From the NCBI GenBank assembly GCA_944384905.1, contig CALWVE010000031.1:210627-274626 (forward strand): 64,000 bases of DNA, given 5' to 3'. Positions 46,099 through 54,669 of the stretch are shown here, in pieces (position 1 is the stretch's first letter; the number at the start of each line of letters is the position of its first letter). This stretch comes from an uncultured Clostridia bacterium. Lineage in GTDB: Bacteria; Bacillota; Clostridia; Oscillospirales; Acutalibacteraceae. The notes below the pieces were generated by a model. It saw nothing but the letters and a program-made list of their open reading frames with translations. It made no database searches and was not told where the DNA came from. Both the position numbers and the translations under genes were made by a program.

Positions 46099-47328
46099 TT
46101 ATTTCAAATGAGATCCGGCTGCATAACCGGTAGAAAAAGCAATCTGCAAATTGAACCCGCCCGTATAAGCATCCAGATCCAGCACTTCACCGGCAAAATA
46201 CAGGCCGCTTACAAGCTTGGATTCCATTGTTTTAGGATTGACTTCCCGCACGTCTACCCCGCCGGAAGTCACGATTGCTTCGTTAATGGGGCGGAATCCT
46301 TCGATTTCCACCGTGAAATCTTTAAGCAGTACAGCGAAATTTTTCCGCTGTTCGCGCGTAAGCGAATGACAGCGCATTTCCTCGGAAATACCGGCACGTT
46401 CCACAACGATCGGAATCAGTTTGGCCGGGAGTAGTTCACCCAGCGAATTAGCAAACAGCCGGTTATGATTTTTTTCAAAGTCCCGCAGCAAACGGGCATC
46501 CAATTGCTCGGGAGAAAGCGCCGGTTTAAGATCGATATGCACCCGATAGCGTCCCGGCGACATGGCGCGCATATGGGCGCTGGCGCTGAGAATCGTAGGC
46601 CCCGAAAGCCCAAAATGCGTAAACAGCAGTTCGCCGAAATCTTTATAAATATCTTTTCCCAAAACTGTATCTTCTACACGCACGCCCACGTTGCGCAGAG
46701 AAAGCCCCTGCATACGGGCGCAGTCACCCGCGGCAAGCGGCACCAAAGACGGCAGGATCGGCGTAATGGTGTGCCCAAGCTTACGGGCAAGACGAATTCC
46801 GCTGCCGTCCGAGCCTGTGGCCGCATACGACGAACCGCCGCAGGCAATCAGCACATTCGGAGCCGGCAGCTCTTCCCCGCCCTTAAGCCGAACGCCGCTT
46901 ACTGCACCGTTTTCGGTTAGAACGGCAGAAGCATCACAGCCGAAACAAAAACGAACGCCGGCGTTTTTGCAGAAAGACGTGAGCGCGTCTACAATATCCT
47001 GCGCATGATCGGACACAGGAAATACGCGGTTACCGCGTTCGGTTTTGAGCGGAACACCCATCGACTCAAAAAACGTCATCGTATCAGCCGGAGAAAACGC
47101 ATGCACACAGCTATACAGAAATCTTCCGTTTGACGTAGCGGCTGCAATCACATCCTGCGGTTCGCAGTTGTTGGTTACGTTGCAACGGCCTTTTCCCGTA
47201 ATGCGCAGTTTGCGCCCGGCACGGTCGTTTTTTTCAACCACAACCACCTGATACCCAGCCAGTGCGGCCGTTCCCGCCGCCATCAAGCCGGCCGGACCCG
47301 CTCCGATTACAATGAAATCAGCCGACAT
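46099..47328 (-). CDS. HI0933/BaiN-family FAD-dependent oxidoreductase
   Basis: A 409-residue flavoprotein with the dinucleotide-binding motif VIGAGPAGLMAAG, the family signature GRKLRITGKGRCNVTNN, and the C-terminal GLYFAGEVLDLDAYTGGFN. The family is annotated variously as aminoacetone oxidase or as BaiN; most members have no proven substrate. Its start at 47328 overlaps the regulator gene upstream by 11 bp. It is commonly adjacent to cmk in Clostridia, where its function is unclear. Confidence 0.88.
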   Translation of the reverse strand: MSADFIVIGAGPAGLMAAGTAALAGYQVVVVEKNDRAGRKLRITGKGRCNVTNNCEPQDVIAAATSNGRFLYSCVHAFSPADTMTFFESMGVPLKTERGNRVFPVSDHAQDIVDALTSFCKNAGVRFCFGCDASAVLTENGAVSGVRLKGGEELPAPNVLIACGGSSYAATGSDGSGIRLARKLGHTITPILPSLVPLAAGDCARMQGLSLRNVGVRVEDTVLGKDIYKDFGELLFTHFGLSGPTILSASAHMRAMSPGRYRVHIDLKPALSPEQLDARLLRDFEKNHNRLFANSLGELLPAKLIPIVVERAGISEEMRCHSLTREQRKNFAVLLKDFTVEIEGFRPINEAIVTSGGVDVREVNPKTMESKLVSGLYFAGEVLDLDAYTGGFNLQIAFSTGYAAGSHLK

Positions 47329-48205
47329 GGTTTTCGTCCTCATTTTCGTCTACTTTTTCGTAGATGCCATACTCGTCCCAAATCCGCTCCAGACGCTGCA
47401 GATTTGCACGGACATCCTGCTGTTTGCGGATGGCAATCGCCACAATAAACGCATTGATCATACTCAACGGCGCTACAAGCGAATCCACAAACGAAACCAT
47501 ATCGCTACGGACCAGCAGCTTATGAGAAGCCGCCATGGCAACCGGCGAAGATTCGCAGTCGGTTAAAGCCACACAGGTTGCCCCCGTATCGGACGCAAAG
47601 CGCATCGCTTTAATAACTTTTTTAGAATAGCGCGGGAAGCTGATGCCGATAACCGCGTCTTTTTTATCAAGGCGTACCAATTGTTCAAAAATCTGCGCCT
47701 CGTTGGTAGCGTCCAGCAGATGGACGTCTTCAAAAATCAGATGGAAATAATGCGCCATAAACGTGGCCAGCGCCAAAGAACTGCGGCTGCCCAAAATGTA
47801 GACGCGCCGCGCCTGGACCAACGATTCAACCGCAGCATAAAATTCTTCTTTAGAGATCGATTCCAGCGTGCGCCGGAGCATATCGATATCCTGATTCATG
47901 GCCGCTTCCAGAAGGTCGTTGTACGGTACGGAGGAAATCGTAAACTCAAGCCGCTGCACGCTATTGAGACGATTGCGGATCATATCCTGCATCGCGCGCT
48001 GCAGTTCCGCATAGCCGGAGTATCCCAGCTCGGTTGCAAAACGAACCACGGTGGATTCGCTTACCCCTACGGCAGCCCCCAATCTGGACGCCGTCATGAA
48101 AGCAACCGTATCGAAATGCTCTTCAATATAAGCCGCGATACGACGCTGCCCTTTTGAAAACGACTGCATTCGTTCCCGAATGCGGATTGTAAGCTGACTA
48201 TTCAT
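47318..48205 (-). CDS. RpiR/MurR-family transcriptional regulator
   Basis: A 295-residue regulator. The N-terminal RpiR helix-turn-helix has GVSESTVVRFATELGYSG; the C-terminal SIS domain (YILGSRSSLAL, IGISFPRYSKKV) normally binds a phosphosugar. The ATG at 48205 follows GAGAGG; it overlaps the vanZ-like gene by 8 bp. No sugar gene is next to it, so its target and ligand are unknown; it may control its own operon. Confidence 0.9.
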   Translation of the reverse strand: MNSQLTIRIRERMQSFSKGQRRIAAYIEEHFDTVAFMTASRLGAAVGVSESTVVRFATELGYSGYAELQRAMQDMIRNRLNSVQRLEFTISSVPYNDLLEAAMNQDIDMLRRTLESISKEEFYAAVESLVQARRVYILGSRSSLALATFMAHYFHLIFEDVHLLDATNEAQIFEQLVRLDKKDAVIGISFPRYSKKVIKAMRFASDTGATCVALTDCESSPVAMAASHKLLVRSDMVSFVDSLVAPLSMINAFIVAIAIRKQQDVRANLQRLERIWDEYGIYEKVDENEDENHVG

Positions 48206-48659
48206 CGGAACCAACCTCTCGTTTATTGTTTTTATGTGCTGTCCAAAGTTTTAAACAGGCCACACATACCAGCACGCCGAAAAGGCAGCCGCAAAAATCC
48301 AATACTACATCCGAAACAAGCGAACCCCGGCCGGAAAAAAGCTGAATAAATTCATCCACTACGGCAACAAACAGTCCCGCAAACAATGTATTGAAAAAAG
48401 TTTGCAGCCGATACGCCGAAAAACGCCGTAAATTTAAAAAGGCAACCACGCCCCAAGCGGCAAATTCTGTAAAATGTGCCGCCTTGCGCACCCAGAAAGT
48501 TAATCTTTCAAGCGGCAGCCATGCATCCATCAAACCGGCCACCCAATCACTTTCGGCACTGGAGACAGCGGGCGGCATCATGGAATGCCCCCATATGATA
48601 CACAGCAGAATAAAAGCCGCTGCCATTTCAACAAACGCCGCGTACTTCTTTTTAGGCAA
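48198..48659 (-). CDS. VanZ-like family membrane protein
   Basis: A 153-residue protein with four hydrophobic segments and the VanZ-like features KAAHFTEFAAWG and VVDEFIQLFSGRGSLVSDVVLD. VanZ of enterococci gives low-level teicoplanin resistance; most homologues have no known function. I chose the TTG at 48659, preceded by GGTGGTGGG, because the promoter places transcription start only a few bases before the ATG at 48686, which also lacks a ribosome binding site. A leaderless ATG start remains possible. First gene of the six-gene operon. Confidence 0.8.
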   Translation of the reverse strand: MPKKKYAAFVEMAAAFILLCIIWGHSMMPPAVSSAESDWVAGLMDAWLPLERLTFWVRKAAHFTEFAAWGVVAFLNLRRFSAYRLQTFFNTLFAGLFVAVVDEFIQLFSGRGSLVSDVVLDFCGCLFGVLVCVACLKLWTAHKNNKREVGSDE

Positions 48660-48695
48660 AAGAAACCCACCACCGCAAAAATCCATAGTAAGTAA

Positions 48696-48724
48696 ACTAT
48701 AGCACATTTGACGGTCTTATTCAA
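48696..48724 (-). promoter_or_regulatory. Promoter of the vanZ-like/rpiR/cmk/ispH operon
   Basis: Minus-strand TTGAAT (48719-48724), 17 bp, TATAGT (48696-48701). No other promoter is evident further down the overlapping genes. Confidence 0.72.
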
Positions 48725-48844
48725 TACTAAAACGCCGTTTCCTGCATACTCGCCCGTCAAACAGCCGATTATGGGCTAAAATGCCAAAAATAGCGCAAGA
48801 TTCGCACACAAAAACTGCAAAACAAAAAGTTGCTATAAAACATA

Positions 48845-48880
48845 AAAAAAGCCGAACTCAGCATTTGAGTTCGGCTTTAA
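48845..48880 (-). terminator. Terminator of the DUF6056-like gene
   Basis: AAAGCCGAACTCA (48848-48860) pairs with its complement at 48866-48878 and runs into a T-tract on the minus strand. The remaining intergenic DNA from 48725 holds nothing else I recognise. Confidence 0.9.
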
Positions 48881-48923
48881 TTTATATCTGTTCTGCGATA
48901 TAAGCAACAATAGGCAGAAATAT

Positions 48924-50447
48924 TTATTCCCACAAAACCGTAACGGATTTTTTACCATAGCACCGGCGCATGGGAACATTCGACCATTCATAATTAGGGT
49001 CCTGCGTTAAATCGCCATAATACAACAGGTAGGGCGTTTTGGAGAAAGGCCGGGAAACAACTTCCTGTACGGTATCATCATGCAGAATCTCCCAACGCTC
49101 ACGGCATTCCTTTGCATAGGTTTGCACTTCTCCGACTTTTAAGGAATGGAGTGCATTGATCCCGGCACATTCGCGTCCATGCCACCATTCAAAGTTTTCA
49201 CCCTCTCCCGTAACCGGCAGAATAGCCGACAGCGTCATCAGCAAAAACAGGATCGCAACCATTTGACGCTGCTTCATTTTCTGAACAACCGATTCAAACC
49301 GGACGCCGCGTCTGACCAGCCAGCCGCCCCAATAAAACAAATTGACGACGCACAGCCACAAAAAAACATACCAAATCACATCGGCGATCCGCTCTTCCCC
49401 CGCGACGCCCATAGCATAAACCGGCGGCGTATACTGCGTGGTATAGACGGTAAAGGTGCCCAATGAAAAAAGCAACGGATAACGGAACGAAAATTGGGTT
49501 CGTCCGGCCGCACGTGCCAAAATTGGAAACAGCACCGCCAGTGGAATGGCAACGGCAGGCGTGAGCCATTGCTGCACGCTGCGCAGAGAATAGTAAAAGG
49601 AAAGCTCAATCGCACCGATCACGCCGGGGGTATTCGGATAGCTTTCCGAACGCAAAGCATTGCCCGGCGAAAGTATATTGACGGCAAAACCGGCGGCAAA
49701 TACCAAAAGCGGCAAAATCAGCTGCCAAACGTGCTGATCGCGACGAATGACAAGGCCGATCATCAGCAAAACCAATACCACCAGCGAAAATAATGCGGTA
49801 ACCATATTGCCGCCGCCCAGCAGAAAGGCCAACAAAACCTGTCCAATTAGATAAAACGGCCTGGTCTTTTTGGAAGCATCGAATCCCAAAAGTATAAGCG
49901 AGAAGAAAACCAAAGAAAGCGAATAAAAAAACGTATAGTAAATCGATCCGTTCCACCAATAATAAGACTGCACAGGAGACGGGACCAGATGGATACCCAA
50001 AAGCAGAACGATCAACGTGGTTGCCAGCCAACAAATACGATCCACTTTCAGCACACGGCGGAAAAGCACCCAGGAAAATAACCAATTTGCCCCAACCAGG
50101 CTGCCGAGCAAAATAAATGTAGATACGGCATACCAGGCCTCCCCAAAAACAGCCGGATGCAGTGCAAAAAGAAAAACGGCCGCATAACTTCCCTGCCATT
50201 CCTGATAGGTATCCCCTACCTGATCCACGGCAGCTGCAATCGTCTGCAAAACAGAGCCGGTTTCCCGAAAGACGGGCATTGTCTGCACGCTGTAATAAAA
50301 ATCATCGATAGCCGGAGCGTTATACAGCCCCACCACAAAAAGCGGAATCAAACACAAAACGAAAATAACCGCCAAAACGACACAGAGGCGCATACCTGCT
50401 ACAGGCTTTTCTAAAAATGCCCTTACTTTTTCCTTTCGGATATTCAC
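48924..50447 (-). CDS. Polytopic membrane protein, DUF6056-like (GT-C-type pattern)
   Basis: A 507-residue protein with about ten to eleven membrane helices. Just after helix 1 comes AIDDFYYS (47-53), an acidic pair at the position where GT-C glycosyltransferases carry their catalytic aspartates; a hydrophilic C-terminal domain of about 90 residues follows the last helix. DUF6056 is my recollection of the family. A transferase or flippase-like role with a lipid-linked sugar is inference. GTG start with AAGGGG 9 nt upstream; monocistronic. Confidence 0.7.
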   Translation of the reverse strand: MNIRKEKVRAFLEKPVAGMRLCVVLAVIFVLCLIPLFVVGLYNAPAIDDFYYSVQTMPVFRETGSVLQTIAAAVDQVGDTYQEWQGSYAAVFLFALHPAVFGEAWYAVSTFILLGSLVGANWLFSWVLFRRVLKVDRICWLATTLIVLLLGIHLVPSPVQSYYWWNGSIYYTFFYSLSLVFFSLILLGFDASKKTRPFYLIGQVLLAFLLGGGNMVTALFSLVVLVLLMIGLVIRRDQHVWQLILPLLVFAAGFAVNILSPGNALRSESYPNTPGVIGAIELSFYYSLRSVQQWLTPAVAIPLAVLFPILARAAGRTQFSFRYPLLFSLGTFTVYTTQYTPPVYAMGVAGEERIADVIWYVFLWLCVVNLFYWGGWLVRRGVRFESVVQKMKQRQMVAILFLLMTLSAILPVTGEGENFEWWHGRECAGINALHSLKVGEVQTYAKECRERWEILHDDTVQEVVSRPFSKTPYLLYYGDLTQDPNYEWSNVPMRRCYGKKSVTVLWE

Positions 50448-50590
50448 TTGAAAAATCCCCTTTTTTCAAATTCTACAATTTATTTTAATCATTCAAAAAA
50501 TAAAAGTCTTTTCGAATCAAAAACAGTATTCTTTCGATTTTATGACAAATTTATGAAGATTATAAACCCTATCCGGAAGAAATGCAACAA

Positions 50591-50627
50591 AAAAATCCCG
50601 CAACATAAATTTTGTTGCGGGATTTTT
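50591..50627 (-). terminator. Terminator of the amino-acid ABC transporter operon
   Basis: A perfect 15-bp stem (50591-50605 with 50613-50627) flanked by A/T runs, just after the ATPase gene. Confidence 0.9.
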
Positions 50628-50640
50628 GATTTATGTTTAT

Positions 50641-51378
50641 TTATAAAACTTTGGAGAGGAAATCCTGAGCACGAGGATGATTCGGATGGGCAAAGAATTC
50701 ACGCGGATCGGTGTCCTCCAGAATTCGGCCTTCATCCATAAAGAGCAAACGCGTAGCAACTTCGCGGGCAAAACCCATTTCGTGGGTTACAACCACCATG
50801 GACATACCTTCGGCGGCCAGTTCCTTCATAACCGCCAGTACTTCGCCGACCATTTCAGGGTCAAGCGCCGACGTCGGCTCATCAAAAAGCATGACTTCCG
50901 GGTCCATAGCCAACGCACGGACGATCGCCACACGCTGCTTCTGACCACCGGAAAGCTGAGCCGGGTAGCTGTTGGCACGGTCTTCCAGGCCAACGCGCTT
51001 GAGCAGGGCGCGTGCTTTTTCTTCGGCTTCGGCAGGCTTCATTTTTTTCAGCTTGATGGGCGCCAGCGTCATGTTCTGCAAAATCGTCATATGCGGGAAC
51101 AGGTTAAAATGCTGGAACACCATACCCATATGCTGACGATGCAGGTTTACGTCCACCTTGGGATCGGTAATATCGACGCCTTCAAACAGCACCTGACCGG
51201 AAGAAGGTTCCTCCAAAAGCGTCAGTGAGCGCAGGAAGGTACTCTTACCGGAACCGGAAGGGCCGATCACGACGACCACTTCTCCTTTTTGAATCTGAAC
51301 CGAGATGCCATTAAGGGCATTGGTTTTGCCGAAAGACTTGACAAGATCACGAGTTTCAATCAGGCATTCAGCGCTCAT
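50641..51378 (-). CDS. Polar amino-acid ABC transporter, ATP-binding protein
   Basis: A 245-residue ATPase of the GlnQ/ArtP group. Walker [10 protein letters not shown], signature [15 protein letters not shown], Walker [13 protein letters not shown] and the switch histidine in [10 protein letters not shown] are all present. It energises the permease encoded upstream. The ATG at 51378 has AAAGGAGG at good spacing and overlaps the permease end by 11 bp. Confidence 0.96.
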   Translation of the reverse strand: MSAECLIETRDLVKSFGKTNALNGISVQIQKGEVVVVIGPSGSGKSTFLRSLTLLEEPSSGQVLFEGVDITDPKVDVNLHRQHMGMVFQHFNLFPHMTILQNMTLAPIKLKKMKPAEAEEKARALLKRVGLEDRANSYPAQLSGGQKQRVAIVRALAMDPEVMLFDEPTSALDPEMVGEVLAVMKELAAEGMSMVVVTHEMGFAREVATRLLFMDEGRILEDTDPREFFAHPNHPRAQDFLSKVL

Positions 51379-52090
51379 CGGTACGCAGCCTCCTTTCCAG
51401 GATACCAACCAGTTTGGTGAGAATTACAACTACAATCAGATAAATTGCCGCAACGGCCAGCAAAGGCATGTACGCCGAAAACGTACGGCTGCGGATAGTA
51501 TAACCAGCACGAGTGAGATCGTTCAGCGCGATGTAGCCGGCAACCGAGGTTTCTTTGAGCAGGGCAATCATTTCGTTGGCCAGAGCCGGCAGGATGTTTT
51601 TAAAGGCCTGCGGGGTAATGATGTACCACATTGTAGAAGCATAGCTGAAGCCCAGCGAACGGCCGGCTTCAAACTGACCTTCGTCGATCGACATAATGCC
51701 GCCGCGCACAATTTCGGCCACATAAGCGCCCGAGTTAATACCGAACGACAAAATGGCGACAATCGTTTTATCAATTGAAACGCTGGCGAAAATGACATAA
51801 TAGATAATCAGCAGCTGAACCACCACAGGCGTGCCGCGGATTACCGTAAGATACAGCTTGCAGATAGCGTTAAGCACACGCATTTTACCGGTTTTATCAT
51901 AAGTAGAACGAACAATCGCCACGAGGAAACCGATGACAATACCGATAATCAGAGCGAAAATCGTGATCTGGAACGTGACGCCCAAACCTTTCAGCATCAA
52001 GAGCCAGCCGTCGCCATCGATAAAGTTCGCGTAGAAATCAGCACAAATCTGATCCCATGTGTTTTTTAAAACAGAAAAGATTGTGTCCAT
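51368..52090 (-). CDS. Polar amino-acid ABC transporter, permease
   Basis: A 240-residue HisM/GlnP-type permease with five predicted helices and the EAA loop region [20 protein letters not shown]. One permease gene implies a homodimeric channel. The ATG at 52090 follows GGAGGT. Confidence 0.94.
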   Translation of the reverse strand: MDTIFSVLKNTWDQICADFYANFIDGDGWLLMLKGLGVTFQITIFALIIGIVIGFLVAIVRSTYDKTGKMRVLNAICKLYLTVIRGTPVVVQLLIIYYVIFASVSIDKTIVAILSFGINSGAYVAEIVRGGIMSIDEGQFEAGRSLGFSYASTMWYIITPQAFKNILPALANEMIALLKETSVAGYIALNDLTRAGYTIRSRTFSAYMPLLAVAAIYLIVVVILTKLVGILERRLRTDER

Positions 52091-52181
52091 ACACACCTCC
52101 ATGCGGTCTGTTTATCGCGGGAAAAGCGCGCATCCGTGTTTGCGGCTGCACGCTTTCCAAATTTTTGATCTGACTTAAGAA

Positions 52182-52958
52182 TTAGTCGGCTGTGATGTAC
52201 TTGTCGATGATCTGCTGCAGTTCGCCGTTTTCTTTCATTTCGGCCAGAACTTCATTGATCTGATCGAGCAGCTCGGTATTGCCCTTCTTCACAGCGATGG
52301 CATATTCTTCTTCAACGTATTCAGCGTCCAGAATCTTGAGACCTTCGTTCTTTTCTACGAAAACCTTGGCGGGCTGTTCGTCGATAACAACGGCATCAAT
52401 CTTGCCCTGCGTGAGGGAAAGAACAGCTTCCATACCGCTGTTGTACTGTTCTACGCTGGAACCGGTGTATACGCCATCCTCAATGTCTCCAGAGATGTAG
52501 ATATCGCCGGTGGTGCCCAGCTGAACACCGATCTTAACATTGTTCAGGTCATCGGGAGAAGCAATTTTGGAATCTTCCGGAACGATGATAACCTGTTTGG
52601 AAGTTGCATAAGAATCCGAGAAATCAACGTTCTTCAAACGGTCTTCCGTAACCGTCATACCGGCCAGACCTACATCGGCCTTACCGCTGTCAACGGCATT
52701 GATGATGGAATCGAATTCCATATCGGCTACTTCGAAATCGCAGCCCATCTTTTCGGCAATAGCGGCCATGATTTCAACGTCGATACCCACGATATCCTGG
52801 CCTTCATAATATTCATACGGCGGAAAATAGGCGTTAGTCGCCATAACGAGCGTTTTCTTTGCGCCGTCTCCGGAGTTACCGGAACAGGCCGCAAAGGAAG
52901 CCAGCATCAGAGCAGCGAGCATAACACAGAGAACTTTTTTAAAATATTTCATGATCAT
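52182..52958 (-). CDS. Polar amino-acid ABC transporter, substrate-binding lipoprotein
   Basis: A 258-residue SBP family 3 protein. The signal peptide ends in FAACS, a lipobox for Lgt, so it is a membrane-anchored lipoprotein. VGIDVEIMAAIAEKMG and DVGLAGMTVTEDRLKNVDFS are family motifs that line the amino-acid pocket. Glutamine, arginine or cystine are possible ligands; sequence alone does not decide. First gene of the operon. Confidence 0.95.
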   Translation of the reverse strand: MIMKYFKKVLCVMLAALMLASFAACSGNSGDGAKKTLVMATNAYFPPYEYYEGQDIVGIDVEIMAAIAEKMGCDFEVADMEFDSIINAVDSGKADVGLAGMTVTEDRLKNVDFSDSYATSKQVIIVPEDSKIASPDDLNNVKIGVQLGTTGDIYISGDIEDGVYTGSSVEQYNSGMEAVLSLTQGKIDAVVIDEQPAKVFVEKNEGLKILDAEYVEEEYAIAVKKGNTELLDQINEVLAEMKENGELQQIIDKYITAD

Positions 52959-52994
52959 TCACTCTCCAAAATTAATTTTTCTAACTTGGCCTCT

Positions 52995-53022
52995 ATTATA
53001 ACGCTTCTGCAAGAAAATGCAA
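52995..53022 (-). promoter_or_regulatory. Promoter of the amino-acid ABC operon
   Basis: Minus-strand TTGCAT (53017-53022), 16 bp, TATAAT (52995-53000); leader of about 30 nt. Confidence 0.8.
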
Positions 53023-53130
53023 CCCTTTTGCATAAATAATCTTAAAATTGGGATTTATCCTAAATTTCGTTCCTCTTTTTATAGGAACCTGTTTATTTTT
53101 CATTACAAATTGCGGAAATCAGATAAATAT

Positions 53131-53161
53131 GATTGAAAATTCAATCATTCGGTGATAGAAT
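53131..53161 (+). promoter_or_regulatory. tldD promoter with an overlapping palindromic operator candidate
   Basis: TTGAAA (53133-53138), 17 bp, TAGAAT (53156-53161). The -35 lies inside the perfect palindrome GATTGAA-AA-TTCAATC (53131-53146), a fitting site for a dimeric repressor. Confidence 0.65.
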
Positions 53162-53277
53162 AAACATATTCAGCGCGGGGTCGTTTTTCGATTTTGCGCC
53201 GGATCAACTCAGCGTGCATTGAAAAACATGCATGAAAAACCGGTTAATTATAAAAAATATACAAAGGAGTCCTGCAC

Positions 53278-54657
53278 ATGATTTCAAGAATCATTTGCGA
53301 GCGTGTTCTGCAGAAAGCCGTTTCTACGGGCGCAGACTACGCCGAAATCTTTGCGGAAAACACCGTGGACCATGTGATCAATATGATTGACAGCCGGGTG
53401 GATTCCGTTAACGACAGCGTAATCGCCGGCGCGGGCATCCGCGTTTTCAAAGGATTGCGCAGTGTGATGGCCACCACCACCGATACCAGCGAAGCCGGCC
53501 TGCTGCGCTGCGCCGAAAAAGCGGCCGAAGCGCTGGGTCAGGGTACGGCCGAAATTTCTATCACGCTGCATGAGCGCCTGTTTGGCGATATTCATCCGGT
53601 GCGCGTGGTCCCTTCTTCCGTATCGAACCGTGAAAAGGTAAACCTTTTAAAGGAAGGCTATTTTGCGGCCAAAGAATACAACGATGCGATCCGTCAGGTT
53701 ACCGGCACCTTGCTGGATGTGGATCACAACATTTTGATTGCTACCAGCGAAGGTATTTATGCGCAGGACCGCCAGATCCGCACGCGCATGATGATCAATG
53801 CCGTAGCCGAAATCAACGGTGAAACGCAGACGGGCGGATGCCGTCCCGGACGCCGCATGGGCCTTGAAATGTTTGAAACCATTCATCCGAAAGACGTGGG
53901 CATTCATGCCGCTCGACAGGCCGTCACGATGGCCGGCGCCGGTTATTGCCCGGCCGGCGTGATGCCGGTTGCAATCGGCAACGGTTTCGGCGGCGTTATT
54001 TTCCACGAAGCCTGCGGCCATTCGCTGGAAGCAACCAGTGTTGCCTACGGACGTTCCCAGTTTGCGGGCAAGCTCGGCCAGCAGATCGCCAACCCCAAAG
54101 TGACGGCTATCGACGACGGCACCATCGCGAACGACTGGGGTTCCATTAACTTCGACGACGAAGGCACGCCGTCGCGCCGCAACGTTTTAATTGAAAACGG
54201 CATTCTGAAAAGCTATATGATCGATAAGCTGGGCAGCCGCCGCATGGGCATGGCTCCCACCGGCAACGCACGCCGCCAGAGCTATAGCTACACCACCACT
54301 TCCCGCATGACCAACACCTTCATTGCCGAAGGAAACGACGACAACGACGAGATCATCCGTTCCATCGAATACGGTTTGTATGCCAAGGAAATGGGCGGCG
54401 GTTCCGTAAACCCCACGACCGGTGAATTCAACTTTGCCGTAAACGAAGGCTATATCATCCGCAAGGGCGAAATCTGCGAACCCGTTCGCGGCGCCAGTCT
54501 CGTAGGCAAAGGTTCGGAAGTGCTGATGAACATCGACCGCGTGGGCAAAGGCTTGGAATGCGGACAGGGCATGTGCGGTTCTTCCAGCGGTTCCATTCCC
54601 ACAAACGTAGGTCAGCCGCTGATCCGCGTTTCGTCCATCACCGTAGGCGGTCGCTAA
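53278..54657 (+). CDS. tldD: TldD-family metalloprotease subunit
   Basis: A 459-residue protein, the catalytic partner of the TldD/TldE peptidase. The zinc motif is HEACGH at 243-248 within GGVIFHEACGHSLEA. The heterodimer digests unfolded peptides, trims some RiPP precursors such as microcin B17 and degrades CcdA in E. coli. No RiPP precursor is visible here. AAAGGAG lies upstream of the ATG; tldE follows after 12 bp. Confidence 0.95.
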   Translation: MISRIICERVLQKAVSTGADYAEIFAENTVDHVINMIDSRVDSVNDSVIAGAGIRVFKGLRSVMATTTDTSEAGLLRCAEKAAEALGQGTAEISITLHERLFGDIHPVRVVPSSVSNREKVNLLKEGYFAAKEYNDAIRQVTGTLLDVDHNILIATSEGIYAQDRQIRTRMMINAVAEINGETQTGGCRPGRRMGLEMFETIHPKDVGIHAARQAVTMAGAGYCPAGVMPVAIGNGFGGVIFHEACGHSLEATSVAYGRSQFAGKLGQQIANPKVTAIDDGTIANDWGSINFDDEGTPSRRNVLIENGILKSYMIDKLGSRRMGMAPTGNARRQSYSYTTTSRMTNTFIAEGNDDNDEIIRSIEYGLYAKEMGGGSVNPTTGEFNFAVNEGYIIRKGEICEPVRGASLVGKGSEVLMNIDRVGKGLECGQGMCGSSSGSIPTNVGQPLIRVSSITVGGR

Positions 54658-54669
54658 GGAGGGTATACT

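Larger units (their letters stand above)
52959..53277. other. Divergent intergenic region (319 bp)
   Basis: No credible gene. It holds the minus-strand promoter of the ABC operon, the plus-strand promoter of tldD, and a perfect palindrome overlapping the latter. The 110-nt tldD leader contains no structure I recognise as a riboswitch or T-box. Confidence 0.7.
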
